NCBI RefSeq assembly: GCF_003668875.1
Contig: NZ_RAWM01000093.1
Span: 1 to 34,941, forward strand
DNA: 34,941 nt
Direction of reading: 5' to 3'
Source: Corallococcus interemptor
Lineage (GTDB): Bacteria; Myxococcota; Myxococcia; Myxococcales; Myxococcaceae
Of the stretch, positions 25,615 to 34,129 are shown piece by piece. The notes under the pieces are model-generated. The model saw nothing but the letters and a program-made list of their open reading frames with translations, was not told the DNA's origin and ran no database searches. Every line of letters starts with the position of its first letter. Position 1 is the first letter of the stretch. The position numbers and the translations under genes were made by a program.

Positions 25615-25916
25615 AGCTCCACAGCTGGAAGGGGATGCGCCGGGAGAAGTTCACGCCGGAGCAACTCAAGGCGCAGGACGCGCGCGTCCGGAAGGAACTG
25701 CTGGAGATGAGCCTTCGGGAGGTGCGCGAGTTCGCCGGGCTGACACAGACGCAGCTCGCCGAGCGGATGGGCATCTCCCAGGGTCAGCTCTCCCAGACCG
25801 AAGCGCGCGAGGACCACCGGCTCTCCACCCTCCGGCGCACGGTGGAGGCCATGGGAGGCGAAATCGAGGTCTCCGCCGTCTTCGGCGACAAGCGGATCAT
25901 CCTCAAGGGCGTCTGA
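25611..25916 (+). CDS. XRE/HTH antitoxin of the second TA module (HigA-like)
   Basis: A 101-aa protein. A charged N-terminal helix (10-45) precedes a Cro/C1 helix-turn-helix at about 40-75, with FAGLTQTQLAERMGISQGQ (41-59) then LSQTEAREDHRL, and a C-terminal EIEVSAVFGDKRIIL strand pair. It should bind and neutralise the toxin encoded directly upstream and repress the shared promoter. The ATG overlaps the toxin stop (ATGA). A strong hairpin follows 6 bp after its stop. Confidence 0.87.
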   Translation: MKLHSWKGMRREKFTPEQLKAQDARVRKELLEMSLREVREFAGLTQTQLAERMGISQGQLSQTEAREDHRLSTLRRTVEAMGGEIEVSAVFGDKRIILKGV

Positions 25917-25922
25917 CGCACG

Positions 25923-25955
25923 ACGGGCCGCCCCGGTGTGTCCGGAGCGGCCCGT
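25923..25955. terminator. Strong hairpin between the TA module and the chemotaxis gene
   Basis: ACGGGCCGC (25923-25931) pairs perfectly with GCGGCCCGT (25947-25955), and CCGG/CCGG inside extends the stem to a TGTGT loop. It lies between two convergent genes and could terminate both. No U-tract is present on either side. Confidence 0.6.
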
Positions 25956-25983
25956 GGGCCCTGCTGGCTTTCGCGTAGGACGG

Positions 25984-27576
25984 CTAGACGCGGAAGGCGG
26001 TGGACAGCTCCTGGAGCTTGCCCAGGGACGCGTTGATCTGCCCCACCGCCTGCTCGGCGTTCGACGTGGCCATCACCACGTCGCTCATCATCTCCGACAG
26101 CTGCGTCACCACTTCCGTCATCTGCGTGATGCCCGCGTTCTGCTGCGTCACCGAGGCGACGATCTGCCGCGCCGCCTGGCTGCTCTCCTGCACCACCTGG
26201 GTGATGTCCTTCAGCGTCGTCGCGGAGGCCAGCACCTGCTCGATGCCCTCCTCCATCTTCTGGCTGTCCCCTTCCGCGATGCCCACCGTCTCGCGGATGG
26301 CCTGGTTGATCTCCAGGAGGATCTTCCCGATGCGCTGCGTGCTCTGCAGCGACTGGCTGGAGAGCGCCCGCATCTCCTTCGCCACCACCGCGAAGCCCCG
26401 GCCCTCCTCGCCCGCTCGCGCCGCCTCGATGGCCGCGTTCAACGCGAGCACGTTGGACTGGTCCGCCAGGTCCTTCACGCTGCCGATGATCTCACCCGCG
26501 TGCACCGCCTGCTCGGACAGCACGCCGATGCTCCCCACCAGCGCGCCCACCCGCGCGCGGATCTGCTGCAGGCCTTCCGCGCTGCGCTCGATGGACACCT
26601 GCCCGGAGGCGCTGTACGCGTCCGCCTGCGCCGCCACCTTCAACACCATCTCCGCGCGGCTGGCCGCCATGCCGGACGTCTGGGCGATCTCCGCGATGGT
26701 GGAGCTGGCCTCCGTCAGGCTGCGCGACTGGCTGGTCAGGAAGTTGAGCTGCTCGTGGCTCGCCGCGTTCAGCCGCGCCGCCGCCGCCGTCAGCTCCGTC
26801 ACCACCGAGTGCAGCGTGTTGGGCACCGACCCCAGCCGCGTCATCAGCGTCTGGATGCTGCGCGCCAGTTCGCCCACCTCGTCCTGCGCGCTGGTGTCGA
26901 TGCTCAGCGACAGGTCGCCCTCGCGCGCGATGCGCGTCGCCGTCGCCGTCAGCCGCGCCAGGGGGATGGTCACCTCGCGCAACAGCCACAGCGTCGCCAC
27001 CGCGAGCGCCACGATGCACACCACCGACAGCACCAGCACCCACGTCAGCGTCATGCCGTGCAGCGAGGACACCTCCATGAAGGCCTCGCGCTGCGACGCC
27101 TCCTGCTGCGCCGTCAGCGCCTCCAGGCCGTCATGCACCGTCTTGTACGCGGGCTCCAGCTTCGCGAGCGCCCCTTCCGCGGCCGCGGCATTGCTGGACG
27201 CCAGCGACACCACCTGCGAGGCCTCCTGCCAGTAGCGCGTGAAGGCCGCCTGCAGCGCCTGCACCCGCGGGCCGTCCACGTCCGGCAGCGCGCGCAGCGA
27301 CTCGAGCCCCTTCTGGAGCTCCGCCACATGCGCGTCCAGCGTCTGCTGCTGCACCGCGTGCAGCGCCACCGCGTCGCCCACGTCCTGGTGCAGCGCGGCG
27401 AACCCCGCGCGGGCCGTCTGCGCCTGGCTCACCGACGGCGCCAGGCTGGACCCGATGCGCTCCGACGCGTTCCGCGTGCGCGAGCCCAGCACCACCGTCA
27501 CCGCCACGATGGCCATCAGGAACGCCGCCGCCACCGTCGGCAGCACCATCATCTTCTGCTTGAGCCTCAACGCCAT
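25984..27576 (-). CDS. Methyl-accepting chemotaxis protein
   Basis: A 530-aa transmembrane receptor. TM1 is about 10-32 and TM2 about 174-197, bracketing a helical sensor of the four-helix-bundle type (about 33-173). HAMP covers about 198-250. The cytoplasmic signalling domain has the conserved tip [20 protein letters not shown], followed by [18 protein letters not shown], around 370-410. That tip binds CheA and CheW. Gln/Glu pairs in the flanking helices are possible methylation sites. In myxobacteria such receptors feed motility or developmental pathways; no che genes are nearby, so the partner array cannot be named. Confidence 0.94.
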   Translation of the reverse strand: MALRLKQKMMVLPTVAAAFLMAIVAVTVVLGSRTRNASERIGSSLAPSVSQAQTARAGFAALHQDVGDAVALHAVQQQTLDAHVAELQKGLESLRALPDVDGPRVQALQAAFTRYWQEASQVVSLASSNAAAAEGALAKLEPAYKTVHDGLEALTAQQEASQREAFMEVSSLHGMTLTWVLVLSVVCIVALAVATLWLLREVTIPLARLTATATRIAREGDLSLSIDTSAQDEVGELARSIQTLMTRLGSVPNTLHSVVTELTAAAARLNAASHEQLNFLTSQSRSLTEASSTIAEIAQTSGMAASRAEMVLKVAAQADAYSASGQVSIERSAEGLQQIRARVGALVGSIGVLSEQAVHAGEIIGSVKDLADQSNVLALNAAIEAARAGEEGRGFAVVAKEMRALSSQSLQSTQRIGKILLEINQAIRETVGIAEGDSQKMEEGIEQVLASATTLKDITQVVQESSQAARQIVASVTQQNAGITQMTEVVTQLSEMMSDVVMATSNAEQAVGQINASLGKLQELSTAFRV

Positions 27577-27959
27577 CGCACACCCCCTCGCGCGCCCACG
27601 TCACCCATCCCGATGAAGCGCGGTCGTGCACCCGCGCCGGGCCTGCTGCGCCAGCTCATTGTCGCTCTTCCTTCCGCGGCCCCCGCGGGCTCCCCCGGAG
27701 GACCGGGGCTCCGTCAGGACACGTAGGATAGACAACACCTCACCCCCCGACTCAAGCCCGCGTCCCTTGAATTGTCTCAGAAACGGGTCGGTGTTGCCCC
27801 GTAGGGTCATGCGGGACACTTCATCCTGCCAGGTGGGACTCGTGGAAGAGGACGCCTCACGTCCCCCGGAAGGGTGGCAGGCAGGCAGCCGGGCGCGATC
27901 ATTCCAACCCCCCGGCACCAGGGGCGGGGCTTCACTGACGGTGACGTGGGCCCGGCACT
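27577..27959. other. Gene-free interval upstream of the chemotaxis gene
   Basis: This 383-bp stretch holds the promoter of the minus-strand chemotaxis gene and the region after the small membrane protein gene. I see no convincing gene. A short minus-strand frame at 27601-27810 lacks a ribosome-binding site and the usual third-position GC. No strong repeat or hairpin stands out. Confidence 0.45.
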
Positions 27960-28334
27960 TCAGCGCGAGGGCTGGGGGAGGAAGGGGCCCACCTCGGCGC
28001 GGCAGGCGGCGTCGCACTCGGAGAAGCGGGTGAGGAAGGCCGCGTGGTTCGCGCACTTCTTGGGCCAGCGAGAGGCGCCGCCGTCCGCCAGGCACAGCAG
28101 GCGGAACTCGTCGCGGGTCTCCGTGAAGAGGGCTTCGCGCTGCGAGGGGGCCATCGCGTCCAGCGCGCGGTCCTCCCCACCCTGGAGCCAGATGAAGGCG
28201 CCCACCATCATCACGAAGACGAGCCCCAGCCAGGTGCCCTTGCGCAGCCAGATGCTGGGCGGCGGGGCCAGCTCCTTCGCGAAGATGTTCTTCTCGTCGC
28301 CCCCGTCGTCCGGAGGCGTCCCTTCGTTGCCCAT
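27960..28334 (-). CDS. Small single-pass membrane protein, function unknown
   Basis: A 124-aa protein. An acidic cytoplasmic N-terminus (GNEGTPPDDGGDEKN) precedes one membrane helix (about 35-52, GLVFVMMVGAFIWL). The C-terminal domain is probably periplasmic and carries four cysteines (LLCLADGG, KKCANH, SECDAAC), which may form disulfides. I recognise no family. The start is ATG 28334 with GGAAGGGAG just upstream; the frame is open much further but those residues have no coding look. Confidence 0.65.
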   Translation of the reverse strand: MGNEGTPPDDGGDEKNIFAKELAPPPSIWLRKGTWLGLVFVMMVGAFIWLQGGEDRALDAMAPSQREALFTETRDEFRLLCLADGGASRWPKKCANHAAFLTRFSECDAACRAEVGPFLPQPSR

Positions 28335-28683
28335 GGGCTCCCTTCCATCCATGGCGCGTGCCAGCCGCACGGCCGGGCCGCAGCAGACACCAGCCCGTCG
28401 CACGTTGCACCTTGCAACCGCCATCCAGGGCACTTCGTGCCGGATGCGACGCGCCCACCAAGGCTTGCGCCGCACGGCATCCGACAGACGGGCCCGGCAC
28501 ACGCCGTGCTCTTGGAAGCGGTGGAGCGCGAACACGCCCTGCGGAAGAACGAAGCGGACGCGTGACGCGCCCGGACCTGTGCGCCAGTGCATGCAGTCCA
28601 GCACCGGAGGCCAGGGCGTGCAGGGACACTCGCCCTTCCGAGTGGATTGCGCCCGTGCGCGCGCGTGCGAACCGTGGCCTGTC
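28335..28683. other. Gene-free divergent interval with a perfect short palindrome
   Basis: This 349-bp stretch lies between the divergent membrane-protein and hemerythrin genes. The one clear element is GTTGCACCTTGCAAC at 28404-28418, two perfect 6-bp arms around CCT, 70 bp upstream of the minus-strand start. It may be an operator. No gene is supported. Confidence 0.5.
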
Positions 28684-29145
28684 ATGAACCTCATCGACCT
28701 GCTCATCCAGCAGCACCGCGACGCCGAGGCCCTCTTCGAGGCCTGGCGCCACGCTCCGGACGACGAGAAGCCGGAGCTCTGCCTGCGTCTGGCGGAGACG
28801 CTCACCCTGCACAGCGCCGTCGAGGAGCGCTGGGTGTATCCCGTCGCGAGGAGCGTCGTGGACGGGCCGCGCATCGACTTCGCGGTGGAGGAGCACGGGG
28901 AGATGACCCAGCTGCTCGCCGAGCTGCTGCATGCCCGCCACGACGCGCGCCGCCGCGAGGCCACCGTGCGTCAGCTGGAGGCGGTGGTGGCCCAGCACAT
29001 GTCCGAGGAGGAGCGCGAGGTGCTGCCCCGGCTGCGCAAGATGGACGCGGGCGCGTTCGGCCTGTCCAGCGATGAAATCGTCCGCTCCGCGTCCGACGCG
29101 CGCAAGGAAGCGATGCGCCAGCTGGAGGCGTCCGCGCCGCCGTGA
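28684..29145 (+). CDS. Hemerythrin HHE-domain protein
   Basis: A 153-aa four-helix protein. The di-iron ligands are in hemerythrin order: His11 (QQHRDAE), His43 and Glu47 (LHSAVEE), His71 (EEHGEM), His105 and Glu109 (QHMSEEE). Such proteins bind O2 or sense oxygen, nitric oxide or iron in the cytoplasm. The start is ATG 28684; a long open extension upstream has no coding character. The C-terminal 35 residues are a plain charged helix. No partner domain is fused. Confidence 0.88.
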   Translation: MNLIDLLIQQHRDAEALFEAWRHAPDDEKPELCLRLAETLTLHSAVEERWVYPVARSVVDGPRIDFAVEEHGEMTQLLAELLHARHDARRREATVRQLEAVVAQHMSEEEREVLPRLRKMDAGAFGLSSDEIVRSASDARKEAMRQLEASAPP

Positions 29146-29304
29146 GCCTGGACGATGCCTCGGGCGAGGGACAGCCCCAGGCGTTCCAAGGAGTTGCGGC
29201 AGGTCTCCTCGGGTCCAGGTCGCAACGTGCACGAACCGGCCCCGCGCACCCCTGCGAGGTGAAAGGGTGCGACGGCGTTACAGTGGGGAGCGGAGGTGGT
29301 TGGC

Positions 29305-30588
29305 GTGCATCGGTACCGGTGGAGCGAGAGCATCGAACCCAGGCTTCAGCAGGCGACCGAGCGCATGCGCCGGCTGCGTGCCACCCGGATGCCACCTGCC
29401 GCGGTGCAGAGCCTGCGGCACTGGTTCCGGATCCACCACACGTACAACTCGAATGCGATCGAGGGGAACCGGCTGACCCTGCCGGAGACTCGCGCGGTGG
29501 TGGAGGACGGCATCACCATCGCTGGCAAGTCGCTGAAGGACCACTTCGAAGCGGTGAACCTCGCGCACGCGCTCGACTTCGTGGAGGGGTTGGCCAGCAA
29601 GGAGAGCGTGCTGGGTGAGCGGGACGTGCTTGCGATGCACGGCATCGTTCTTCGGGGGATTGATCCGGAGAACGCGGGCACGTACCGGCGCATCAACGTG
29701 CGGATTGGCGGCACGGAGCACATGCCTCCAGAAGCGGTCCGGGTGCCCGAGGAGATGCGGGCCTTTGGTGAGTGGCTGGCTGGGGCGAAGAACGAACACC
29801 CGGTGGTGGTCTCCGCCATCGCGCATGCGTGGTTCGAGACGATTCATCCGTTCGTGGATGGGAACGGACGGACTGGGAGACTCATCGCCAACCTGTTGCT
29901 GATGCGGGAGCACTATCCGGCCATCGTGCTGCTCGTGGAGGACCGCGCGCGGTACTACACGGCGCTGGATGCATCCCATTCGGGTGACATCACCGCGATG
30001 GTGGAGTTGACGCTCGACCGGTTGGACCAGAGCTTCGTGGAGTACGAGCGTGCGGCCCGTGAAGTGATTGAGGTCCGTGAGCCCGCGATTGATTACTTGG
30101 CGGAGCAGTTGGGCAAGCCGCCCACTGAGCTTCCTCCGTTGCAGGCCCATTCGTGGCATGAAGCCATCCGCGCGCTCCATGCCGCTCTCCGGGACTTCGC
30201 GTCACAATTGGAGGCGCGCCTCCCCGAAGACCGTCGGCCAAGCCTGCGTGTCACGAACTTCAGCGAGCCAACTGAGGTTGCTTGGAAGCTCATCCAGAAG
30301 ACGCCCTACGAACTCTTTGGCCTTCATGGAGAGCACCACGGCAGCAGGCTGGTGCTCTCCATCCGGAGTTCTCCCAAGAAGGGAAAGCTCCCCGTGCTCG
30401 AGGTCAGCGAGCCCGACGAAAGCTTGCAGCTCCGGAACCGCATCACTTCCATGGAGCCAACAGGGCATACCTTCCGGGTGATTCGCCTTCATGGGACTTC
30501 AATCGGTATCGAGGACGGCGTCTCCACACTCCAGCTTGCGACGGAACTCTGGACCAGCGCGATCAACCACTATCTTCTGCCGCGCTAA
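29305..30588 (+). CDS. Fic-domain protein (putative AMPylase) with class II inhibitory motif
   Basis: A protein of about 427 aa. The full Fic motif HPFVDGNGRTGR lies at 181-192, with the catalytic His and the phosphate-binding loop intact, so it should transfer AMP or a similar group to a target hydroxyl. SNAIEG (49-54) fits the inhibitory-helix motif (S/T)xxxE(G/N) placed before the Fic core, as in class II Fic proteins that restrain themselves. The C-terminal 190 residues are a separate unknown domain. I prefer GTG 29305 because GGAGG lies 8 nt upstream; GTG 29296 adds three residues. The C-terminal half is less GC-rich than its neighbours. The target is unknown. Confidence 0.87.
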   Translation: MHRYRWSESIEPRLQQATERMRRLRATRMPPAAVQSLRHWFRIHHTYNSNAIEGNRLTLPETRAVVEDGITIAGKSLKDHFEAVNLAHALDFVEGLASKESVLGERDVLAMHGIVLRGIDPENAGTYRRINVRIGGTEHMPPEAVRVPEEMRAFGEWLAGAKNEHPVVVSAIAHAWFETIHPFVDGNGRTGRLIANLLLMREHYPAIVLLVEDRARYYTALDASHSGDITAMVELTLDRLDQSFVEYERAAREVIEVREPAIDYLAEQLGKPPTELPPLQAHSWHEAIRALHAALRDFASQLEARLPEDRRPSLRVTNFSEPTEVAWKLIQKTPYELFGLHGEHHGSRLVLSIRSSPKKGKLPVLEVSEPDESLQLRNRITSMEPTGHTFRVIRLHGTSIGIEDGVSTLQLATELWTSAINHYLLPR

Positions 30589-30600
30589 TCCGCCGTGCCC

Positions 30601-30954
30601 TCAAGGCGTGCTGGACACGGACGAATCACAGTCCGAGGTGCACGTGCCGGAGCAGACGACCTGGCCGGGGTAGGAGGCCAGGACCGCGCACTCGGTTCCT
30701 CCCGTGCAGGACACGAGCTCGGTGCAGACCCGGGTGTCATCCACACAGCGGGCCTTCGACTCGCCTTCCAGCTTGAGCACGAGGCAGGAGAGGCCCTGCG
30801 GACATTGCGGCAGATCCACTCCGCACTCCTGCGCCAGGTCCAGCGACTGCCCCTCCCGCAGCTTCAGCCTCCCCTTCCCTCCCTCGTCGTCCGACCCACA
30901 GGCCGCGAGGGTCATCACCGTCAGACAACAGCCCAGCATCCGCATCCAGCGCAT
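30601..30954 (-). CDS. Cysteine-rich lipoprotein
   Basis: A 117-aa protein with a lipoprotein signal and lipobox LAAC (Cys19). The mature part starts GSDDEGG and contains about ten cysteines in CxxC-like and spaced pairs (LPQCPQGLSC, VCTELVSC, CSGTCTSDC), which should form disulfides outside the cytoplasm. This type is frequent in myxobacteria, and its function is unknown. The ATG at 30954 has AAGGAG upstream. It is convergent with the Fic gene, 12 bp apart, and divergent from the toxin gene. Confidence 0.78.
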   Translation of the reverse strand: MRWMRMLGCCLTVMTLAACGSDDEGGKGRLKLREGQSLDLAQECGVDLPQCPQGLSCLVLKLEGESKARCVDDTRVCTELVSCTGGTECAVLASYPGQVVCSGTCTSDCDSSVSSTP

Positions 30955-31102
30955 CGTGGCTCCTTGGCAACGTGAACACGGATGCCCGGAGCAAGGCCCG
31001 GACCAGGAGCGCTTCGCAGGGATTCCGCGCGCTTGGCGGGCAGAGACGGCCTCGGAAATCTGACGCCGCCTCGAATCCCTGGCGACCCACGCCTCCGCGG
31101 CA

Positions 31103-31129
31103 CTCGTCCACGATAAACTCGTGGATGAG
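31103..31129. promoter_or_regulatory. Inverted repeat upstream of the SitA-like toxin gene
   Basis: CTCGTCCACG (31103-31112) and CGTGGATGAG (31120-31129) are 10-bp arms with one mismatch, around ATAAACT. It lies 47 bp before the toxin ATG and overlaps a possible -10 sequence (TAAACT). It may be an operator or leader hairpin. Confidence 0.45.
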
Positions 31130-31176
31130 GATGCCCTGCCTCTTGATAACCAGGGTGAGCGTCTTCGGGAGCATCC

Positions 31177-32478
31177 ATGCGGCTGATGTGGTTCATCGCG
31201 TTACTTCTTTTCACGGGAGGATGTGCAACGACTCGCGTTGTCCACCTTGATGTTGGAGACGGCAGACAGGTGGTTCACGAGTCCCGGAATGTTGATCCGG
31301 TTCAGGTGAGTGAGGACGCGTTCGAGGCGGCCCTCACGCAGCTCATCCTGGACATGCGAATGGACGTGGCCTTCCGCGAGACGGATGCGGCTGACCAGCG
31401 AGGATGGGTGAGGTCCCGGTCGTTGCTCGCATCCTCGAAAGGGCTCCCGAATCCGGGGGCTGGAGCGTCGCCGGAGTCCCTCTATTCGCGCATCTGCCCC
31501 GATGGGGACGACTGTCTGACCCTGGTGGGCGGAACGGGGCTGCCCTTCTCGCGCAAGGACCGGACGTTGATGGCCTTGTCGTTCGCGCTGGATGGAGTCT
31601 GGTCCAGTGTCGAGGCTGAGATTGGCAAGCTGCTGAACCCGGTGGTGCTCAAAGCCATGGTGACCTCGGCCGCGTTGTCCGTGCTCCTGACGATGACGCT
31701 GCCCGAACCCGTCACGAAGGTCATCGCGGTGGCACTGACCGCGGCGATGGTGGCCTACCTGGGGGTGGTGCCGGTCTGGGAGATCGGCCGGGGCTTCGTG
31801 CGGCTGTGGGACGATGCGGAGAGGGCAACGAGCGTCATCGAGTTGCAGGACATCGGACACCGCTTCGGGCGTGTTCTGGGGACGAACGGCACACGCGTCC
31901 TGGTTCTGCTCGTTACGACAGCTCTTGGCGGCAAGAGCGCCATGGCGGCCCAGGGGCCCAGGCTCCCGGGCTTCCCCCAGGCCGCGATCCGGGCACAGGT
32001 TGAGTCAGGCTTCCAGCTGACGGAAGCGTTGACCGGCGGGGTGGGCTCCATCTCGTTGCCGGCTGCCGGTGTGCTCAACGTGGCGCTGGCTCCGGGAGCC
32101 ACGGCTGCAATGGCGATGTACTCGGACGGGCGGTTTCCGGGTGACGAGACGGGACCTGTTCATCACATCTGCACGAATAAGAACCCCCTCTCCGATGCGA
32201 CCGGCGGTCCTTGGACGCCACGGTGCGAGAAGGTTTTCAAGAAGGCCGGGATGACGCTCGAAGATGCCGCGAACAAGGTGCGGCTCAATGGACACGAGGG
32301 GCCTCATCCAGAGCGCTATCACAAAGAAGTGATGGACCGCCTGGAGCGAGCTGTCGAGCGATGCCAAACGACGGAAACCTGCCGGGCCCGCTTGATGAAG
32401 GAGCTTGCGAGGATAGCGAACGAGCTTCTGACACGGGGCTCCGACTTGCGGAGTCTCATTGTGAAGGCGGAGGGGTGA
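31177..32478 (+). CDS. sitA: SitA-type lipoprotein toxin with AHH nuclease domain
   Basis: A 433-aa lipoprotein (lipobox TGGC, Cys16). A conserved-looking body (30-290) includes RTLMALSFALDGVWSSVE and two hydrophobic segments about 163-195. The C-terminal AHH nuclease domain has GPVHHI (His329-His330) and NGHEGPHPERYH (371-382), the His pattern of this HNH-like family. In Myxococcus, SitA lipoproteins are passed between kin by TraA/TraB-dependent outer-membrane exchange and kill cells that lack the cognate immunity protein. The immunity gene begins 1 bp after the stop. A SitB accessory gene is not seen upstream. Naming as sitA rests on architecture and neighbour, not on a search. The ATG at 31177 places the signal correctly. 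Confidence 0.78.
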   Translation: MRLMWFIALLLFTGGCATTRVVHLDVGDGRQVVHESRNVDPVQVSEDAFEAALTQLILDMRMDVAFRETDAADQRGWVRSRSLLASSKGLPNPGAGASPESLYSRICPDGDDCLTLVGGTGLPFSRKDRTLMALSFALDGVWSSVEAEIGKLLNPVVLKAMVTSAALSVLLTMTLPEPVTKVIAVALTAAMVAYLGVVPVWEIGRGFVRLWDDAERATSVIELQDIGHRFGRVLGTNGTRVLVLLVTTALGGKSAMAAQGPRLPGFPQAAIRAQVESGFQLTEALTGGVGSISLPAAGVLNVALAPGATAAMAMYSDGRFPGDETGPVHHICTNKNPLSDATGGPWTPRCEKVFKKAGMTLEDAANKVRLNGHEGPHPERYHKEVMDRLERAVERCQTTETCRARLMKELARIANELLTRGSDLRSLIVKAEG

Positions 32479-32479
32479 G

Positions 32480-33067
32480 GTGGCGCGCGATTTCTACTGG
32501 GTGCGGCTGGGTGATGTGCCGCAATGGCTCCTCGAGACACCGACACGGGGCTCAGGCGAGGCCTTTGACGAGCCTTGGATGTTCGCGGATGGCCGTGTCC
32601 TGGATGAACCAGGGGAGATGAAGGCCCTCATTGCAACCCCAGGCAAGAGGCGGGCGTTCGTATTCTCCGTGATCGAGCGGGCCCCCATCGCCAGCCAGGC
32701 CATCGCGAACGTTTTCCGGGCACTGGCCCCCGATGACGTTCAGCTCTTTCCGGTGATGGTGGAGGGAGAGGCCGACCCGTTCTTCGTCGTCAATGCGACC
32801 CAGGTGATCGATTGCATCGACGAGGCACGGTGCCGGGAGGTCCACCACGATGACGAGGACGACCCCTCCCCTGACCATGAAGGGGAATACCAGTGGATCT
32901 ACGGACTGCGAATCGACCCCTCGAAGACCGAGGGAGCGCGTGTCTTCCGGCCGAAGAAGTTCAAGACGGCGTTCATCGTGTCGGAGGACGTCAAGAACGC
33001 ACTCGAGGGGGTTGGAAACCTGGGTGTGTCGTTCGAGCGCGTGACCGGAACTCCTGAGTCCCACTGA
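32480..33067 (+). CDS. sitI: Imm11-family-like immunity protein (SitI-type)
   Basis: A 195-aa cytosolic protein. The C-terminal part carries the Imm11/DUF1629-like pattern IYGLRIDPSKTEGARVFRP followed by KKFKTAFIVSEDVKNALE and GVSFERV. The N-terminal half (FYWVRLGDVPQWLLE) fits the same family. It should bind and block the AHH nuclease encoded just upstream. GTG 32480 is 1 bp past the toxin stop with GGAGGGG upstream, so the two are coupled. Base composition is lower in GC than the core genes, as in the toxin gene. Immunity specificity is inferred from position and family. Confidence 0.78.
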   Translation: MARDFYWVRLGDVPQWLLETPTRGSGEAFDEPWMFADGRVLDEPGEMKALIATPGKRRAFVFSVIERAPIASQAIANVFRALAPDDVQLFPVMVEGEADPFFVVNATQVIDCIDEARCREVHHDDEDDPSPDHEGEYQWIYGLRIDPSKTEGARVFRPKKFKTAFIVSEDVKNALEGVGNLGVSFERVTGTPESH

Positions 33068-33082
33068 CGGATGTGCAGGTGT

Positions 33083-33793
33083 TCAGGGCTCGAAGCGCGC
33101 GAGGAAGACCTTGTACTGGAGTGACACGAAGAGCGTCTTCGGCTCCACCAGCCCCGCCTTGGCGAACATCGCGAACAGGGCGGCGTCGGACTCGATGGGC
33201 TGCATCTTCGCCATGGCCTGACGCCGGGCCTCCAGCTTCTCCACCGCCACGCCATACGCCCGCAGCCGCCGGAACTCGACCTTCGTCAGCTCGGGGTCCT
33301 GGCCGATGCGGCACCCCAACACCAGCGGCGCTCCCGGCTTGAGCCTCCGCGTCACCTCCCGCAGCAGTTCGACGCGGGCCTCTTCGCCCTCCACGTGGTG
33401 CAGCACACCCATCAACTGCGCGCCGTCGAACGGCGGCCCTTGCGGCAACGTCCGCAGCTCTCCTTCATGCAGCTGCGTGCGGGAGAGCAGCCCTTCCTCC
33501 TCCAGACGCTTGCGCGCGACGGCGAGCATCGGCGCGGAGGGCTCCACGCCCGTGAAGCGCCAGCCCGGCGCGCTGAAGCGGTGATAGGGCAGCAGCTCCG
33601 CGCCCGTCCCCAGGCCCACGTGGAGCAGTGACGCCGTGTCCTGGCCGTCCAGGTGCGCGGCCAGGGCGCTGACGCCCAGCTCGTACGCCGCCTGATAGCC
33701 CGCGAGGCTCACCGCCGCCTGGGCGTCGTAGTGGGGCGCGCGGTCGGCTCCAAAGCCATGCACCGGCGCATGCGCGGAAGGGTCGTGGTTCAT
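33083..33793 (-). CDS. Class I SAM-dependent methyltransferase
   Basis: A 236-aa soluble protein. Motif I is HVGLGTG (58-64), with the acidic strand-2 end at Glu84 (GVEPSAPM). Other core marks are FDGAQLMGVLHHV near 122-134 and RRLKPGAPLVLG near 149-160. The C-terminal third is helical and may form the substrate cap. The substrate is unknown. The start is the ATG at 33793. It is convergent with the immunity gene and divergent from the sigma factor gene. Confidence 0.83.
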   Translation of the reverse strand: MNHDPSAHAPVHGFGADRAPHYDAQAAVSLAGYQAAYELGVSALAAHLDGQDTASLLHVGLGTGAELLPYHRFSAPGWRFTGVEPSAPMLAVARKRLEEEGLLSRTQLHEGELRTLPQGPPFDGAQLMGVLHHVEGEEARVELLREVTRRLKPGAPLVLGCRIGQDPELTKVEFRRLRAYGVAVEKLEARRQAMAKMQPIESDAALFAMFAKAGLVEPKTLFVSLQYKVFLARFEP

Positions 33794-34129
33794 GACCCGA
33801 AGATGCTTCGGCCCCGCGCTGAATGGGAGGGCGCGGATTCAGGCGGAATCGGCGGTTCTTTCGATGGCCGCCCATTCCTCCGGCACGAACCCGTCCCCCA
33901 CGCGCAGGCTGTTGCATGACTTCATCACACCCAATCCCTCTCCATACCCCAATGTCAGCCGGGCGCGCCGAGCGTGAAGCATTCCAATTCCTGGACGGAA
34001 TGCCCCCTCCCCTGGGTCGGAACGCAATGACTGGCAGCCAAATCCACCCACCCCGTAAGGCTTTAACTCCGTTTTAAAGGAATCAGACCTATTACGTTTT
34101 CTTTCCAGTACCGGCACTGGGGGCCGCAC
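33794..34129. other. Gene-free divergent interval with AT-rich promoter patch
   Basis: This 336-bp stretch precedes the sigma factor gene. GCATTCC (33979-33985) and GGAATGC (33997-34003) form a perfect 7-bp inverted repeat. CTTTAA (34061-34066) and TTAAAG (34074-34079) form another, inside an AT-rich patch (34060-34110) that probably holds the sigma gene promoter. No gene is supported. Confidence 0.5.

Noticed and set aside
27601-27810. Small 69-codon minus-strand gene beginning MTLRGNT
   Set aside because: No ribosome-binding site is near the ATG and the codons are poor in third-position G/C compared with real genes here.
27875-27889. Sigma-54 promoter (GG-N10-GC in TGGCAGGCAGGCAGC)
   Set aside because: The -12 part reads CAGC and not TTGC, the sequence is a simple GGCA repeat, and no plus-strand gene lies close downstream.
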